DNA from: Mycolicibacter heraklionensis | Lineage (GTDB): Bacteria > Actinomycetota > Actinomycetes > Mycobacteriales > Mycobacteriaceae | NCBI RefSeq assembly: GCF_019645815.1 | Contig: NZ_CP080997.1 | Location: 3,104,880-3,168,879 of the forward strand | Direction of reading: 5' to 3' | Length of the DNA: 64,000 nucleotides | Shown here: piece by piece, positions 18,144 to 27,478 of the stretch | How the letters are laid out: each line of letters opens with the position of its first letter | Numbering within the stretch: the first letter of the stretch is position 1 | Notes under the pieces: model-generated | What the model saw: the letters and a program-made list of their open reading frames with translations, nothing else | The model's database searches: none | Told to the model about the DNA's origin: nothing | Position numbers and translations under genes: made by a program

Positions 18144-19494
18144 AACCCCGGACCCTCTCCCAGTCGGTCACCGCGGTGTTGAATGCGTCCAACTCGACCC
18201 GGGCACTGTGCAGGTAATGCTCGACGACCTCATCGCCGAACGCCTTGCGCGCTAACGCCGATTCGGCGAACAGCTCCACGGCGCCGCCGAGCGTCGTGGG
18301 CAGGTGCGGCAGTCCCGCCCGGTAGGCGTCGCCGTCGACCGGCTCGGGCAGCGCCAGATCATTGTCGATGCCGTGCAGCCCCGCCGCGATCAGTGCCGCG
18401 ACCGCCAGATAGGGGTTCACGTCGCCGCCGGGCACCCGGCACTCCACCCGCATCGAGTTGCCGTGGCCGAGTACTCGCAGCGCACAGGTGCGATTGTCCA
18501 GGCCCCACGCTATCGCCGTGGGGGCGAAACTACCGCCGACGAATCGCTTGTAGGAGTTGATGTTCGGGGCATAACACAGGGTCAGCTCGGGCAGCGTGGC
18601 CAGCACGCCGGCCAGGAAACCCCGGAACAACGCCGACATGCCGTGCGGCGCCTCGGGATCAGCGAACACCGGAGATCCTTCGGTGTTGCGCAGTGACAGA
18701 TGCACATGGCAGCTGTTGCCTTCGCGTTGGTCGAACTTCGCCATGAACGTCAGGCTCTTGCCGTGCTGGTCGGCGATCTCCTTGGCGCCGCTCTTGTAGA
18801 CGCTGTGGTTGTCGCAAGTGGTCAGCGCCTCTTCGTAGCGGAAGGTGATCTCCTGCTGGCCGTTGTTGCACTCCCCTTTGACGCCCTCGCAGCGCAGGCC
18901 CGCGCCGGTCATCCCCAGCCGAATGTCACGCAGCAGCGGTTCCAGCCGCGTGCCGGCGACCAGACCATAGTCGGCGTTGTAGTCGGTCCCCGCGGTCAGG
19001 CCACGATACCCACCGGCCCACGCCTGCCGGTAGCTCTCCTCGAAGACCAGGAACTCCAGTTCGGTGGCGGCGTAGGCGATCAGTCCGCGCTCGGCCAGTC
19101 GGGCGAGTTGAGCGGCCAGTATCTGACGGGGCGCCACCGTGACCGGACCGCCGTCCGGCCAGTGCGCGTCGGCCAGCACGTGCGCGGTGCCGGGCAACCA
19201 CGGGATGCGCCGCAGTGTGGCGAAGTCCGGTTTGAGCACCAGATCGCCGTAGCCGGTGCCCCAGTCGGCGATCGAGTAGCCGGGGACGGTGTGCATCTCC
19301 ACGTCGACGGCCAGCAGGTAGCTGCAGCACTCCACGCCGTGTTCGGCAACCTCGGCGACGAAGTGCTCGGCCGCGACTCTCTTGCCGACCAACCGGCCCT
19401 GCATGTCGGCGAACGCCACCACAACGGTGTCGATCTCCCCGGAGGCGACCAGTGGTTGCAGCTCTGTCAGGGACAGCATCGTAGGCCGACTCAT
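18130..19494 (-). CDS. glnA4: Glutamine-synthetase-like gamma-glutamyl-amine ligase GlnA4
   Basis: A 454-residue GS-fold ligase. Metal/ATP-binding ATELEFLVFEE, the substrate-loop motif YAPNINSYKRFVGGSFAP and the terminal NPYLAVAALIAAGLHGI are seen. GlnA4-type enzymes do not make glutamine; Streptomyces homologues glutamylate ethanolamine or polyamines. It is first in the operon with the amidotransferase, aldehyde dehydrogenase and SDR, giving a Puu-like route: glutamylate an amine, oxidise it, then release the acid. No amine oxidase (PuuB step) is encoded nearby. A 23-bp palindrome lies 28 bp upstream. Confidence 0.92.
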   Translation of the reverse strand: MSRPTMLSLTELQPLVASGEIDTVVVAFADMQGRLVGKRVAAEHFVAEVAEHGVECCSYLLAVDVEMHTVPGYSIADWGTGYGDLVLKPDFATLRRIPWLPGTAHVLADAHWPDGGPVTVAPRQILAAQLARLAERGLIAYAATELEFLVFEESYRQAWAGGYRGLTAGTDYNADYGLVAGTRLEPLLRDIRLGMTGAGLRCEGVKGECNNGQQEITFRYEEALTTCDNHSVYKSGAKEIADQHGKSLTFMAKFDQREGNSCHVHLSLRNTEGSPVFADPEAPHGMSALFRGFLAGVLATLPELTLCYAPNINSYKRFVGGSFAPTAIAWGLDNRTCALRVLGHGNSMRVECRVPGGDVNPYLAVAALIAAGLHGIDNDLALPEPVDGDAYRAGLPHLPTTLGGAVELFAESALARKAFGDEVVEHYLHSARVELDAFNTAVTDWERVRGFERF

Positions 19495-19521
19495 TGCGCT
19501 CCTTCGCCGACGACGATCTTC

Positions 19522-19544
19522 CCTGACAGTTGAGTGCTGTCAGG
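19522..19544. promoter_or_regulatory. Palindromic operator candidate upstream of glnA4
   Basis: Perfect inverted repeat CCTGACAG-N7-CTGTCAGG, 28 bp upstream of the glnA4 start and 15 bp downstream of the acyl-AMP ligase stop. No T-run follows on the minus strand, which argues against an intrinsic terminator and for a repressor site controlling the amine operon. Confidence 0.55.
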
Positions 19545-19558
19545 CTACCCGCCCGCGG

Positions 19559-21301
19559 TCAGTCGACGGTCTCCAGCCGACGGAACTGCGCCGCACGGTA
19601 GCAGTCGGCGCATGTGGAGCGGCGGATCTTGCCACTGGTGGTGATCGGCAGCGAGCCGGGAGCGACCAGTACGAGGTCGGCGACCCGGACCCCGTGGTAC
19701 CGCGAAACCGACGCCGCCACATCCTTTTTCAGAGCCGCTATCCGGTGCAATTGCTCTTCGACGGTATTGCCCCGGTTCTTGACCTCGGCGATGACCACCA
19801 GCTGCTCACCACCGTCACCGGCGACCGGCACCGCGGCGACGCGACCCCCGGTGAGCTCCTGCACGGTGGCCTCGATGTCATCGGGGTAGTGATTTCGGCC
19901 GTCGACGATCAACAGGTCCTTGATACGCCCGACCACCAGCAGCTCGCCGTCGTGGATGACGCCCAGGTCGCCGGTGCGCAACCACGGCCCCACCGGTGTG
20001 CCGGCGGACGGAGACTCGAGGTGCCCGCCGAAGGTGCGCTCGGTGGCCTCCGCGTTGTGCCAGTAACCGCCGGCGACGTTGGGCCCGTGCACCCAGATCT
20101 CCCCGACGCGCCCGTCCGGGTTCTCGGTGTGCACCTCGGGGTCGACGATCCGCACCGTGCAGGCCCGCGGAGCGCCGATGCTGACCAGCTCGGCCCCGCC
20201 CGGACCGGCCTGCGCAGTGCCGGCCACCAGTTTCTCGTAGTCGAGCCGGACCGTCACCGGACGGTTCGCGCGCGGCGCCGAGGCGACGTAGACCATTGCC
20301 TCGGCCAGCCCGTACGACGGTGCCAGTGCACTGGCGGGCAGATTGAAGCGGGTGAAGCGGTCGGTGAAACGGCGGATCGTCGCCGCGTGGATGCGCTCGC
20401 TGCCGCTCAAGATGGTGTGCACGCTCCCCAAGTCGAGACCGGCCATGTCCTCATCGGTGGTCCGGCGCGCGGCCAGTTCGAACGCGAAATTGGGTCCGGC
20501 GGTGAACGCACAGGAGTTGGTGGCCAGCTGTTGGATCCATCGGGACGGCTTCTGCAGGAACGCTATCGGGCTCATCACCACCGAGTGGCGGCCCAGCAAG
20601 ACGGCTCCCATCACACCGAGCAGCAGACCCATGTCGTGGTAAAAGGGCAGCCAGGACACCAGCGTGGTGTCCGGCGGTGGCGCTCCCCCGTCGTCGCCGA
20701 AGTAGTCCGCGATCACCTGCTCGATGTTGGCGAACACGTTGCGGTGCGACACCACGACGCCCCTCGGCGAGCCGGTTGACCCGGAAGTGTATTGCAGCAG
20801 TGCGGTTTTCGTCGTCAACGCACCGGTCCCGCGCCAGGAGACAGGGGCGTCGAGATCGATCAGATCCACCTCGATGATCGCGGGCGAACTTCCGCCGACA
20901 GCGCTGACGCAGCCGTGGATGTCGCCGGCGACCGCCGACGTGGTGAGAACCACCGCCGGTGCGCAGTCTTTCAACGCCGCGGTGACTCGCTCGTCGTGGC
21001 TGCCGAACGCCGGTACCGGCAACGGCACCACGATGCAGCCCGCCTCCATCGCACCGAAGAAGCCGGCGATGTACTCGAGGCCTTGCGGCGCGAGCAGCGC
21101 GACGCGGTCACCCGGCGAGGCAACCGCGGCCACTTCCACGGCGACGGCCTGTGTGCGCGCCAAAATCCGGGACCACGTCAACGTGTCGGCGTAACCGGCC
21201 GGATCGACCTCGTAGTCGATATAGGTGAACGCCGGCCGGTCAGGCCACTGCTGAGCACGTTCACGCAGCAACGCCGGTATTGATTGCCCCCACGACAACA
21301 T
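19559..21301 (-). CDS. Fatty-acyl-AMP ligase (FadD/FAAL family)
   Basis: A 580-residue adenylate-forming enzyme. P-loop YTSGSTGSPRGVVVSH, the YGLAEAM motif and the C-terminal hinge LRTGDLGVIHDGELLVVGRIKD are visible. The GLAEA wording and SWLPFYHDMGL motif indicate the FAAL subgroup (FadD26/28/32-like), which activates fatty acids as acyl-AMP for polyketide synthases rather than making acyl-CoA. No PKS or acyl carrier protein is nearby, so its partner must be elsewhere. H37Rv has no fadD gene here (recalled), so it is an insertion between glnA4 and the mapB region. Confidence 0.9.
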   Translation of the reverse strand: MLSWGQSIPALLRERAQQWPDRPAFTYIDYEVDPAGYADTLTWSRILARTQAVAVEVAAVASPGDRVALLAPQGLEYIAGFFGAMEAGCIVVPLPVPAFGSHDERVTAALKDCAPAVVLTTSAVAGDIHGCVSAVGGSSPAIIEVDLIDLDAPVSWRGTGALTTKTALLQYTSGSTGSPRGVVVSHRNVFANIEQVIADYFGDDGGAPPPDTTLVSWLPFYHDMGLLLGVMGAVLLGRHSVVMSPIAFLQKPSRWIQQLATNSCAFTAGPNFAFELAARRTTDEDMAGLDLGSVHTILSGSERIHAATIRRFTDRFTRFNLPASALAPSYGLAEAMVYVASAPRANRPVTVRLDYEKLVAGTAQAGPGGAELVSIGAPRACTVRIVDPEVHTENPDGRVGEIWVHGPNVAGGYWHNAEATERTFGGHLESPSAGTPVGPWLRTGDLGVIHDGELLVVGRIKDLLIVDGRNHYPDDIEATVQELTGGRVAAVPVAGDGGEQLVVIAEVKNRGNTVEEQLHRIAALKKDVAASVSRYHGVRVADLVLVAPGSLPITTSGKIRRSTCADCYRAAQFRRLETVD

Positions 21302-21397
21302 TTGGTATCCCCCCAGATACGTATGTGATTTTTCCCCCGCCGACGCACCACCCCCCGGTCGTCGGCTACGCCGGAACCTACTCTTCCGCGCCTGGCA

Positions 21398-21982
21398 TTA
21401 CCAGGTACTGGCCCGCAACACGATCTCCATCGCCAGTTGTGCGGTGAATTCCTGGGCGCTGCGCCGCCCGGGCAGCATCACCAGGCGATGTTCGCCGTAG
21501 ACAAACCGTTGGCTGGCGTTGGCCACCGCTGCCGTGGCCCGGGAACTGACCAGAACGGTGGTGTTGATCTCCACCGGAGGGCAGCGCTCGTCACGGATCA
21601 CGCCGCTGAGATCCGGCGCGCGCGGATGGCCCCGGTCGAGCGCCACCAGACCGGTGAAGCGGTCCGGGCGCGTCGCCGCGAGTTCCCAGGCATTGTCCGC
21701 GCCGGTGCGGTCGCCCACCAGAACGCCGCACTGCACGCCCAGCGAATCGAGAATGCCGATCACCGACTTGGGTGTCAGACGCGGATCTGCGCCGATCACG
21801 ATGGTTCGCAGGGAGGCGGTGTGCAACCGCTGGCAGACCGCGTCGTAGGCGGTGAGGGGGTGCTGCGCCGCAGCAAGCACGACGACGACGGGCCCGTTTT
21901 GCGGACCTGCCACATCGACCGGGATCGGGAACCCGTCGATGGTCATCATCGTGCCCGGCATTTGCGCCACGCTACAGCCCAT
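21398..21982 (-). CDS. Alpha/beta-hydrolase-like conserved protein
   Basis: A 194-residue protein with alpha/beta-hydrolase flavour: PVVVVLAAAQHPLTAYD at the strand-1/oxyanion region, a GVLVGDRTGADNA segment where the nucleophile elbow (usually GxSxG) would be, and a RFTGLVALDRG strand. The nucleophile serine is replaced (GDRTG), so it may not be catalytic. ATG 21982 is taken, but ATG 21958 (MPGTMM) is equally possible. Length and place match Rv2862c of H37Rv as recalled. Function unknown. Confidence 0.65.
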   Translation of the reverse strand: MGCSVAQMPGTMMTIDGFPIPVDVAGPQNGPVVVVLAAAQHPLTAYDAVCQRLHTASLRTIVIGADPRLTPKSVIGILDSLGVQCGVLVGDRTGADNAWELAATRPDRFTGLVALDRGHPRAPDLSGVIRDERCPPVEINTTVLVSSRATAAVANASQRFVYGEHRLVMLPGRRSAQEFTAQLAMEIVLRASTW

Positions 21983-22057
21983 CGGGCGGCACGGGGCGAT
22001 TTTGGCGGGCCCCTCAGCGGCTCAACAGACTGTGCCTCAACAGCGGCCAGCCGGAAG

Positions 22058-22915
22058 TCACGGCAGGGTGAGGATCTCGGCTCCGTCGTCCGTCACCACC
22101 AGGGTGTGTTCGAACTGGGCGCTCCACTGTCCGTCGCTGGTGACCACCGTCCAGTCGTCGTCCCAGATGTCGTAGTCCAGGCTGCCGAGGTTGATCATCG
22201 GCTCGATGGTGAAGGTCATGCCCGGCTCGATGATGGTGTCGACTTCGGGCTGGTCGTAGTGCAGGATCACCAGACCGTTGTGGAAGGTCGGGCCGATCCC
22301 GTGGCCGGTGAAGTCGCGGACCACGTTGTAGCCGAACCGGTTCGCATAGGACTCGATGACCCGGCCGATCACCGACAGCGCGCGGCCGGGTTTCACCGCC
22401 TTGATGGCACGCATGGTGGCCTCGTGGGTGCGTTCGACCAGCAGCCGGTGTTCTTGTGAGACGTCACCGGCCAGGAAGGTGGCGTTGGTGTCGCCGTGCA
22501 CTCCGTCGATGTACGCGGTGACGTCGATGTTGACGATGTCGCCGTCGGCGATCACCGTCGAGTCCGGGATGCCGTGACAGATGACTTCGTTGAGCGACGT
22601 GCAGCACGACTTGGGAAAACCCTTGTAACCCAACGTCGAGGGGTAAGCGCCGTGGTCGACCATGAACTCGTGGGCGATGCGATCCAGCTCATCGGTGGTC
22701 ACACCGGGCGCCACGGCCTTGCCCGCCTCGGCAAGCGCACCCGCCGCGATCCGGCTTGCCACCCGCATCTTCTCGATCACCTCAGGCGTCTGCACCCAGG
22801 GCTCGGACCCCTCGGCGGCCGTGGCGCGGCCGACGTATTCCGGACGCGGGATGGAGCGGGGCACCGGCAGCGTCGGAGACAGCACGCCAGGGGAAAGTGG
22901 GGCACGAACGGGCAT
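22058..22915 (-). CDS. mapB: Type I methionine aminopeptidase MapB (MetAP1c)
   Basis: A 285-residue cytosolic dimetal enzyme that removes the initiator methionine. The metal ligands are visible in [13 protein letters not shown] and GVHGDTNA (two Asp), GHGIGPTFH (His), TIEPM (Glu) and QFEHT (Glu). The first about 40 residues are the proline-rich N-terminal extension typical of the actinobacterial MetAP1c form, with PxxP motifs that may contact the ribosome. Start ATG 22915 keeps this extension whole. Confidence 0.96.
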   Translation of the reverse strand: MPVRAPLSPGVLSPTLPVPRSIPRPEYVGRATAAEGSEPWVQTPEVIEKMRVASRIAAGALAEAGKAVAPGVTTDELDRIAHEFMVDHGAYPSTLGYKGFPKSCCTSLNEVICHGIPDSTVIADGDIVNIDVTAYIDGVHGDTNATFLAGDVSQEHRLLVERTHEATMRAIKAVKPGRALSVIGRVIESYANRFGYNVVRDFTGHGIGPTFHNGLVILHYDQPEVDTIIEPGMTFTIEPMINLGSLDYDIWDDDWTVVTSDGQWSAQFEHTLVVTDDGAEILTLP

Positions 22916-22937
22916 TACGCCAGCTTAACGGAGCTGG

Positions 22938-23522
22938 TCAGCGCCGCCAGCGGAGCTTGCGCCGTGGGCCCCTGATGTCCACCGAGCCGCACACCACCCG
23001 CCCGGTCAACACCAGGTGCGGGGCTCCTTCGGCGGGCGGGTCGGGGCGACGGTCCCGGGCGCTGCCGCCGTAGACCTCGACGTCGTCGATCGAGGCACTG
23101 GCGCCGTCGGGCAGGCGGATGTCGACCGAGCCGAATCGCATGTCGAGCTCGATGACGACGACCGGCCCGGCGAACCGCGCCTTGGTGAGGTCGAGGTCAA
23201 CCGAGCCCAGGCGCCGCACCAATGCCAGCCGGGTCGGCACGATCCATTCCCCGTGCCGCTTGAGCGAGCCGGCCCAGCCACGCAGCTCGACGCGGTCGGC
23301 CGCCGAGGTGACGATGGCGCGCGGTCCGGGCAGGTCACCGATCAGGGTGTCGAGGTCCGAGCGCATCCGCGCCTGCGACACCTGCGCCGCGCGCTCCTCG
23401 AACTCCCCGATGTCGATCAACCCGAGGGAGACGGCATTGTGCAGGCGCCGCAGGGTGCCGTTGCGGTCCGCATCCGAGATACGCAAGGCCACGTCGGCCA
23501 TGTCGTCGCTGAGACCCGTCAT
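22938..23522 (-). CDS. DUF1707 protein with LiaF-like C-terminal domain
   Basis: A 194-residue protein. Residues 10-60 form a DUF1707 domain (LRISDADRNGTLRRLHNAV), a module found near the N-terminus of many actinobacterial proteins. The C-terminal half contains repeated beta-like segments (LGSVDLDL, FGSVDIRLP, CGSVDI) resembling the cell-wall-active antibiotic response/LiaF C-domain. There is no transmembrane segment. An envelope-stress role is possible but not shown. ATG 23522 or the internal ATG of MADVALRI could be the start. Confidence 0.75.
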   Translation of the reverse strand: MTGLSDDMADVALRISDADRNGTLRRLHNAVSLGLIDIGEFEERAAQVSQARMRSDLDTLIGDLPGPRAIVTSAADRVELRGWAGSLKRHGEWIVPTRLALVRRLGSVDLDLTKARFAGPVVVIELDMRFGSVDIRLPDGASASIDDVEVYGGSARDRRPDPPAEGAPHLVLTGRVVCGSVDIRGPRRKLRWRR

Positions 23523-23541
23523 GGCTTCTCAATTTACGCCG

Positions 23542-25362
23542 CTACAGCAGGAAGTTGTCCGGCAGCGAGTCGAACATCACCTTGGTCATCCGAACCGCGT
23601 ACTGCGAGCTGCCGCCACCGACGATCAGCGACGCGAAGGCCATGTCGCCCCGATATCCGGCGAACCAGGAGTGCGAACCACCGGCGAATTCGGCCTCTCC
23701 GGTCTTGCCGTAGACCGGGCCGCAGCCGGCGATGTCGCGTGCGGTCCCGTCGGTCACCACCAGCCGCATCATCTCGCGCAGTCCGTCGAGCATCTCCGCG
23801 CTCACCGGGGCAGCGGCGGGACCGTTGACCGCGGTCGGTCGGCCCTCGATCAGTCGGGGTACCGGTGTCCGGCCCGCGGCCACCGTCGCCGCAGCCAGGG
23901 CGACGCCGAATGGGCTGGCCAGCACCTTGCCCTGTCCGAATCCGTCCTCGGTGCGTTCGGCCAGGTCGACGGTCGGCGGAACCGAGCCGGTGACCGTGGT
24001 GATCCCGTCCACCAGGTAGTCCACCCCGATTCCGTAGCGACTGGCCGCCTGCGACAGCGCCCGCGGCGGCATCCGGCTGGCCAACTCGGCAAAGGTGGTG
24101 TTACACGAGTTTGCGAAGGCCCGCGACATCGACACCAGGCCCAGGTCGAACCCACCGTAGTTGGGGATGGTGCGCTGGCCGATGTCGAGTTCGCCGGGAC
24201 AGCCCACCATGGAGTTCGGCGTCGCCATGTCCCGTTCGATCGCCGCGCCCGCGGTGACCATCTTGAACGTCGACCCGGGGGGGTACAGACCGCTGGTCGC
24301 GACCAGGCCGTCGGCATCAGCCGCTGCGTTCTGCGCAACGGCGAGCAGTTCTCCGGTCGATGGCTTGATCACCACCATCATCGCCTTGTCACCACGGGTG
24401 TTGACCGCGTTCTGGGCGGCGCGCTGCACCGCTCGGTCCAAGCTGATCGTCAGCGAAGGTGCCGGTGCGGGATCGACCTCGTGCAGTACCGCGACGTCGA
24501 CGCCGTTCTGGTTCACGCTGACCACCCGCCAGCCCGCAGCACCTTCGAGTTGGGTCCCGACGGCCTTTTTGACCTCGCTGATGAGCATCGGCGCGAAGTG
24601 GTCATCGGTGGGCAGCAGATCGGGGCGCGGAGTGACCACGACTCCCGGAAGGGCGCCGATGGCGGCTTCGACACGGTCGTGGTCGGCCTTGCGCAGCGTG
24701 ATCAGGTCGAGCGGAGACCTCAAGGAGCTGGCCTGCTCGGCCAGTCGCTGCGGGTCGCCCAGCGCGTCGTCGAAGGGCCGCAAGGTGTCGACCACCGCAC
24801 GGGCGGTGCGCATCAGGTTTCGTCCGGCCCGGCTGGCGTCCAACTCGTAGTGGTACACGTAGCCCGGCACCAGCACGTCGGTGCCACCCACCTCGTTGAC
24901 CGCCGCGCGGCGCGGGGGGTCGGCCCGCAGCGCGAAGGTCTGGTGCTCGCCGAGCTTGGGGTGCAGGCCGGTGGCCGTCCAGCGAACCGTCCAGTGGCCT
25001 TCGTTGCGGACCATCTTGAGCTGGCCGTCGTAGGCCCAAGTCCGGTTCTTCGGCAGCTTCCAGGTGTAGCGGTAGGCCACGCTGCCGGTGTCGTCGTTGT
25101 AGCGCGAGCTGAGCACCTGCGCATCCAGGTGTTCGGCCTGCAGGCCCGCCCACGCGGCGTTGAGTGCGCTGCGTGCCGCAGACGGGTCGTCGCTGAGCTC
25201 GGCGGCGGTCGCGGTGTCGCCGGTGGCCAGGGCGGCGAAGAAGCGTTCGGCGACCGGCCCTGGGCCGTCGGGGCGCGGCGTGCAGGCCGCCAGGCCGGCT
25301 GCGGTGAGCAGCGCGGTGACCAGGCCCGTGACGCGTGTGACTAATGAGCTTGCAGTTGTCAT
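23542..25362 (-). CDS. Penicillin-binding lipoprotein (class B PBP, Rv2864c-like)
   Basis: A 606-residue transpeptidase that cross-links peptidoglycan in the periplasm. The N-terminus is a lipoprotein signal ending in LAAC. An NTF2-like MecA-type domain follows (about residues 30-140), then the dimerisation domain and the transpeptidase domain with catalytic STFK (PPGSTFKMVTAG), SCN (ANSCNTTFA) and KTG (YGKTGEAEF). The architecture matches mycobacterial PBP-lipo. ATG 25362 puts the signal at the start; an ATG 24 bases upstream is also in frame. H37Rv has toxin-antitoxin genes around this locus (recalled) that are absent here. Confidence 0.93.
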   Translation of the reverse strand: MTTASSLVTRVTGLVTALLTAAGLAACTPRPDGPGPVAERFFAALATGDTATAAELSDDPSAARSALNAAWAGLQAEHLDAQVLSSRYNDDTGSVAYRYTWKLPKNRTWAYDGQLKMVRNEGHWTVRWTATGLHPKLGEHQTFALRADPPRRAAVNEVGGTDVLVPGYVYHYELDASRAGRNLMRTARAVVDTLRPFDDALGDPQRLAEQASSLRSPLDLITLRKADHDRVEAAIGALPGVVVTPRPDLLPTDDHFAPMLISEVKKAVGTQLEGAAGWRVVSVNQNGVDVAVLHEVDPAPAPSLTISLDRAVQRAAQNAVNTRGDKAMMVVIKPSTGELLAVAQNAAADADGLVATSGLYPPGSTFKMVTAGAAIERDMATPNSMVGCPGELDIGQRTIPNYGGFDLGLVSMSRAFANSCNTTFAELASRMPPRALSQAASRYGIGVDYLVDGITTVTGSVPPTVDLAERTEDGFGQGKVLASPFGVALAAATVAAGRTPVPRLIEGRPTAVNGPAAAPVSAEMLDGLREMMRLVVTDGTARDIAGCGPVYGKTGEAEFAGGSHSWFAGYRGDMAFASLIVGGGSSQYAVRMTKVMFDSLPDNFLL

Positions 25363-25455
25363 TGGGGCTGATGTTAAAGACTGCAACAGTCACGAGCGTG
25401 GAGGCGCACCGAGATCACTTCGTGTCCCGGCCGAGATGTCGGCGGCCGAGCCGGG

Positions 25456-26307
25456 TCAGTCGAGCAGCACCGTCGCGAAAGTGCCGACTTGGGTGAACCC
25501 CACCCGCTCGTAGGTGGACCGCGCCACCTCGTTGAAGTCGTTGACGTACAGGCTGGCGATGCGTCCGGTGCCGACGATCACCGCGGCCAGCATCGCGGTG
25601 CCGCCGGCGCCCAGCCCGCGGCCGCGCCGTTCCGGGTGCACCCACACGCCCTGGATCTGCCCGACCGTCGGCGACTGCGAACCCACCTCGGCCTTGAACA
25701 CCACCTCGCCGCGCTCGAAGCGCGCCCAGGCCCGCCCCGACGCGATCAGGTTGGCCACCCGCCGGCGGTAGGCGCGGCCGCCGTCACCGGCCCGCGGGTC
25801 CACCCCGACCTCACCGATGAACATGTCGACGGCGGCCACCAGGTATGCGTCGAGCTCGTCGGGACGCACCTGGCGCACTTCGGCATCCATCGGGCACGCG
25901 GGCATGGTGTGCAGTGCCATCAACGGTTGGCTCTCGCGCACGTCGCGGGCCGGGCCCCAGGAATCGGCGAGGCGCTGCCACATCGGCAGCACCAGTTCGG
26001 CCCGGCCCACCAACGACGAACAGCGCCGGATCGCACCCACCGCCTTGTCCGCGAACGCGGTGAGGTCAGCCGGGGCGCCGCGCAGCGGGATCAGGTTCGC
26101 GCCTGCGTAGCACAAGGATTCGTCCACACCGCCGCGCGTCCACAACTCCCCGCCGATCGACCGGGGATCGACACCGTGATCGGCGACGCGGGCCGCGACC
26201 ATGCAGGAGCCGATCGGATCCTCCTCCAGCACCCGCCAGACCGCCGCGGCGTCCCGCGCCACAGAAACCCGTCGCTGGTCGAGACGGAAATCGGGTGGAG
26301 CCGACAT
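25456..26307 (-). CDS. GNAT acetyltransferase with DUF4081 domain (Rv2867c-like)
   Basis: A 283-residue protein with an N-terminal DUF4081 domain (about 1-130) and a C-terminal GNAT fold with the acetyl-CoA loop VHPERRGRGLGAGG and the terminal VNDFNEVARSTYERVGF. GNATs move an acetyl group to amines; the acceptor is unknown. Encoded just upstream of, not overlapping, the ispG-rip1-dxr set: its start lies 6 bp after the ispG stop on the same strand, so it is likely the last gene of that transcript. Confidence 0.9.
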   Translation of the reverse strand: MSAPPDFRLDQRRVSVARDAAAVWRVLEEDPIGSCMVAARVADHGVDPRSIGGELWTRGGVDESLCYAGANLIPLRGAPADLTAFADKAVGAIRRCSSLVGRAELVLPMWQRLADSWGPARDVRESQPLMALHTMPACPMDAEVRQVRPDELDAYLVAAVDMFIGEVGVDPRAGDGGRAYRRRVANLIASGRAWARFERGEVVFKAEVGSQSPTVGQIQGVWVHPERRGRGLGAGGTAMLAAVIVGTGRIASLYVNDFNEVARSTYERVGFTQVGTFATVLLD

Positions 26308-26313
26308 GGTGAC

Positions 26314-27465
26314 TCAGCTTACGGCGACGGTGGGCGAGCCGCCGGGAGATCCGTCACCCATCTGCTCCGCCAGGCGCAGAGCCTCCTCGATGAGGGTCTC
26401 CACGATCTGCGCCTCGGGAACGGTCTTGATCACCTCGCCCTTGACGAAGATCTGACCCTTGCCGTTGCCGGACGCCACACCCAGATCAGCCTCGCGGGCC
26501 TCACCGGGACCGTTGACCACACAACCCATCACCGCGACCCGCAGCGGGACGTCGATCCCCTCCAGCCCGGCGGTGACCTCGTTGGCCAGCCGATACACGT
26601 CCACCTGAGCCCGCCCGCACGACGGACACGACACGATCTCCAGACCCCGCGGCCGCAGGTTGAGCGACTCCAGGATCTGGTTGCCGACCTTGACCTCTTC
26701 GACCGGCGGCGCCGACAGCGACACCCGGATGGTGTCGCCGATGCCGCGGGACAGCAGCGCGCCGAACGCCACGGCGGACTTGATGGTGCCCTGGAAGGCC
26801 GGGCCGGCCTCGGTGACGCCCAGGTGCAGCGGGTAGTCGCAACGCTCGGCCAGCTGTTGATAGGCCGCCACCATCACGACCGGGTCGTTGTGCTTGACAC
26901 TGATCTTGAGATCGCCGAAGCCGTGCTCCTCGAACAACGAGGCTTCCCACAGCGCGGACTCCACCAGCGCTTCGGGGGTGGCCTTGCCGTACTTGGCCAA
27001 GAACCGCTGGTCCAACGAACCGGCGTTGACGCCGATCCGGATCGGGATGCCGGCTGCGCCGGCCGCCTTGGCCACCTCGCCGACTCGGCCGTCGAACTCC
27101 TTGATGTTGCCCGGGTTCACCCGGACCGCGGCACAGCCGGCGTCGATCGCGGCGAAGATGTACTTGGGCTGGAAGTGGATGTCGGCGATCACCGGGATCT
27201 GGCTGTGCCGGGCGATCTCGGCGAGCGCGTCGGCGTCCTCCTGCCGGGGGCAGGCCACCCGCACGATGTCACAGCCCGAGGCGGTCAGCGCCGCGATCTG
27301 TTGCAATGTCGCGTTGACGTCATGGGTCTTGGTGGTGCACATCGACTGCACCGCGATCGGATAGTCGCTGCCCACCCCGACCCCGCCGACCATCAGCTGG
27401 CGGGTCTTGCGACGCGGCGCCAGCGTCGGCGGAGGGGCGGTCGGCATTCCTAGGCCGACGCTCAT
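26314..27465 (-). CDS. ispG: 4-hydroxy-3-methylbut-2-en-1-yl diphosphate synthase IspG (GcpE)
   Basis: A 383-residue 4Fe-4S enzyme of the MEP pathway that converts MEcPP to HMBPP for isoprenoid synthesis. It has the TIM-barrel N-terminal region ([22 protein letters not shown]) and the C-terminal Fe-S ligands in CPSCGR and [10 protein letters not shown]. It sits with dxr, another MEP enzyme, with rip1 between them; gaps are 13 bp and a 4-bp overlap, so the three form an operon. Confidence 0.97.
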   Translation of the reverse strand: MSVGLGMPTAPPPTLAPRRKTRQLMVGGVGVGSDYPIAVQSMCTTKTHDVNATLQQIAALTASGCDIVRVACPRQEDADALAEIARHSQIPVIADIHFQPKYIFAAIDAGCAAVRVNPGNIKEFDGRVGEVAKAAGAAGIPIRIGVNAGSLDQRFLAKYGKATPEALVESALWEASLFEEHGFGDLKISVKHNDPVVMVAAYQQLAERCDYPLHLGVTEAGPAFQGTIKSAVAFGALLSRGIGDTIRVSLSAPPVEEVKVGNQILESLNLRPRGLEIVSCPSCGRAQVDVYRLANEVTAGLEGIDVPLRVAVMGCVVNGPGEAREADLGVASGNGKGQIFVKGEVIKTVPEAQIVETLIEEALRLAEQMGDGSPGGSPTVAVS

Positions 27466-27478
27466 GAGGGGTCTCCTA

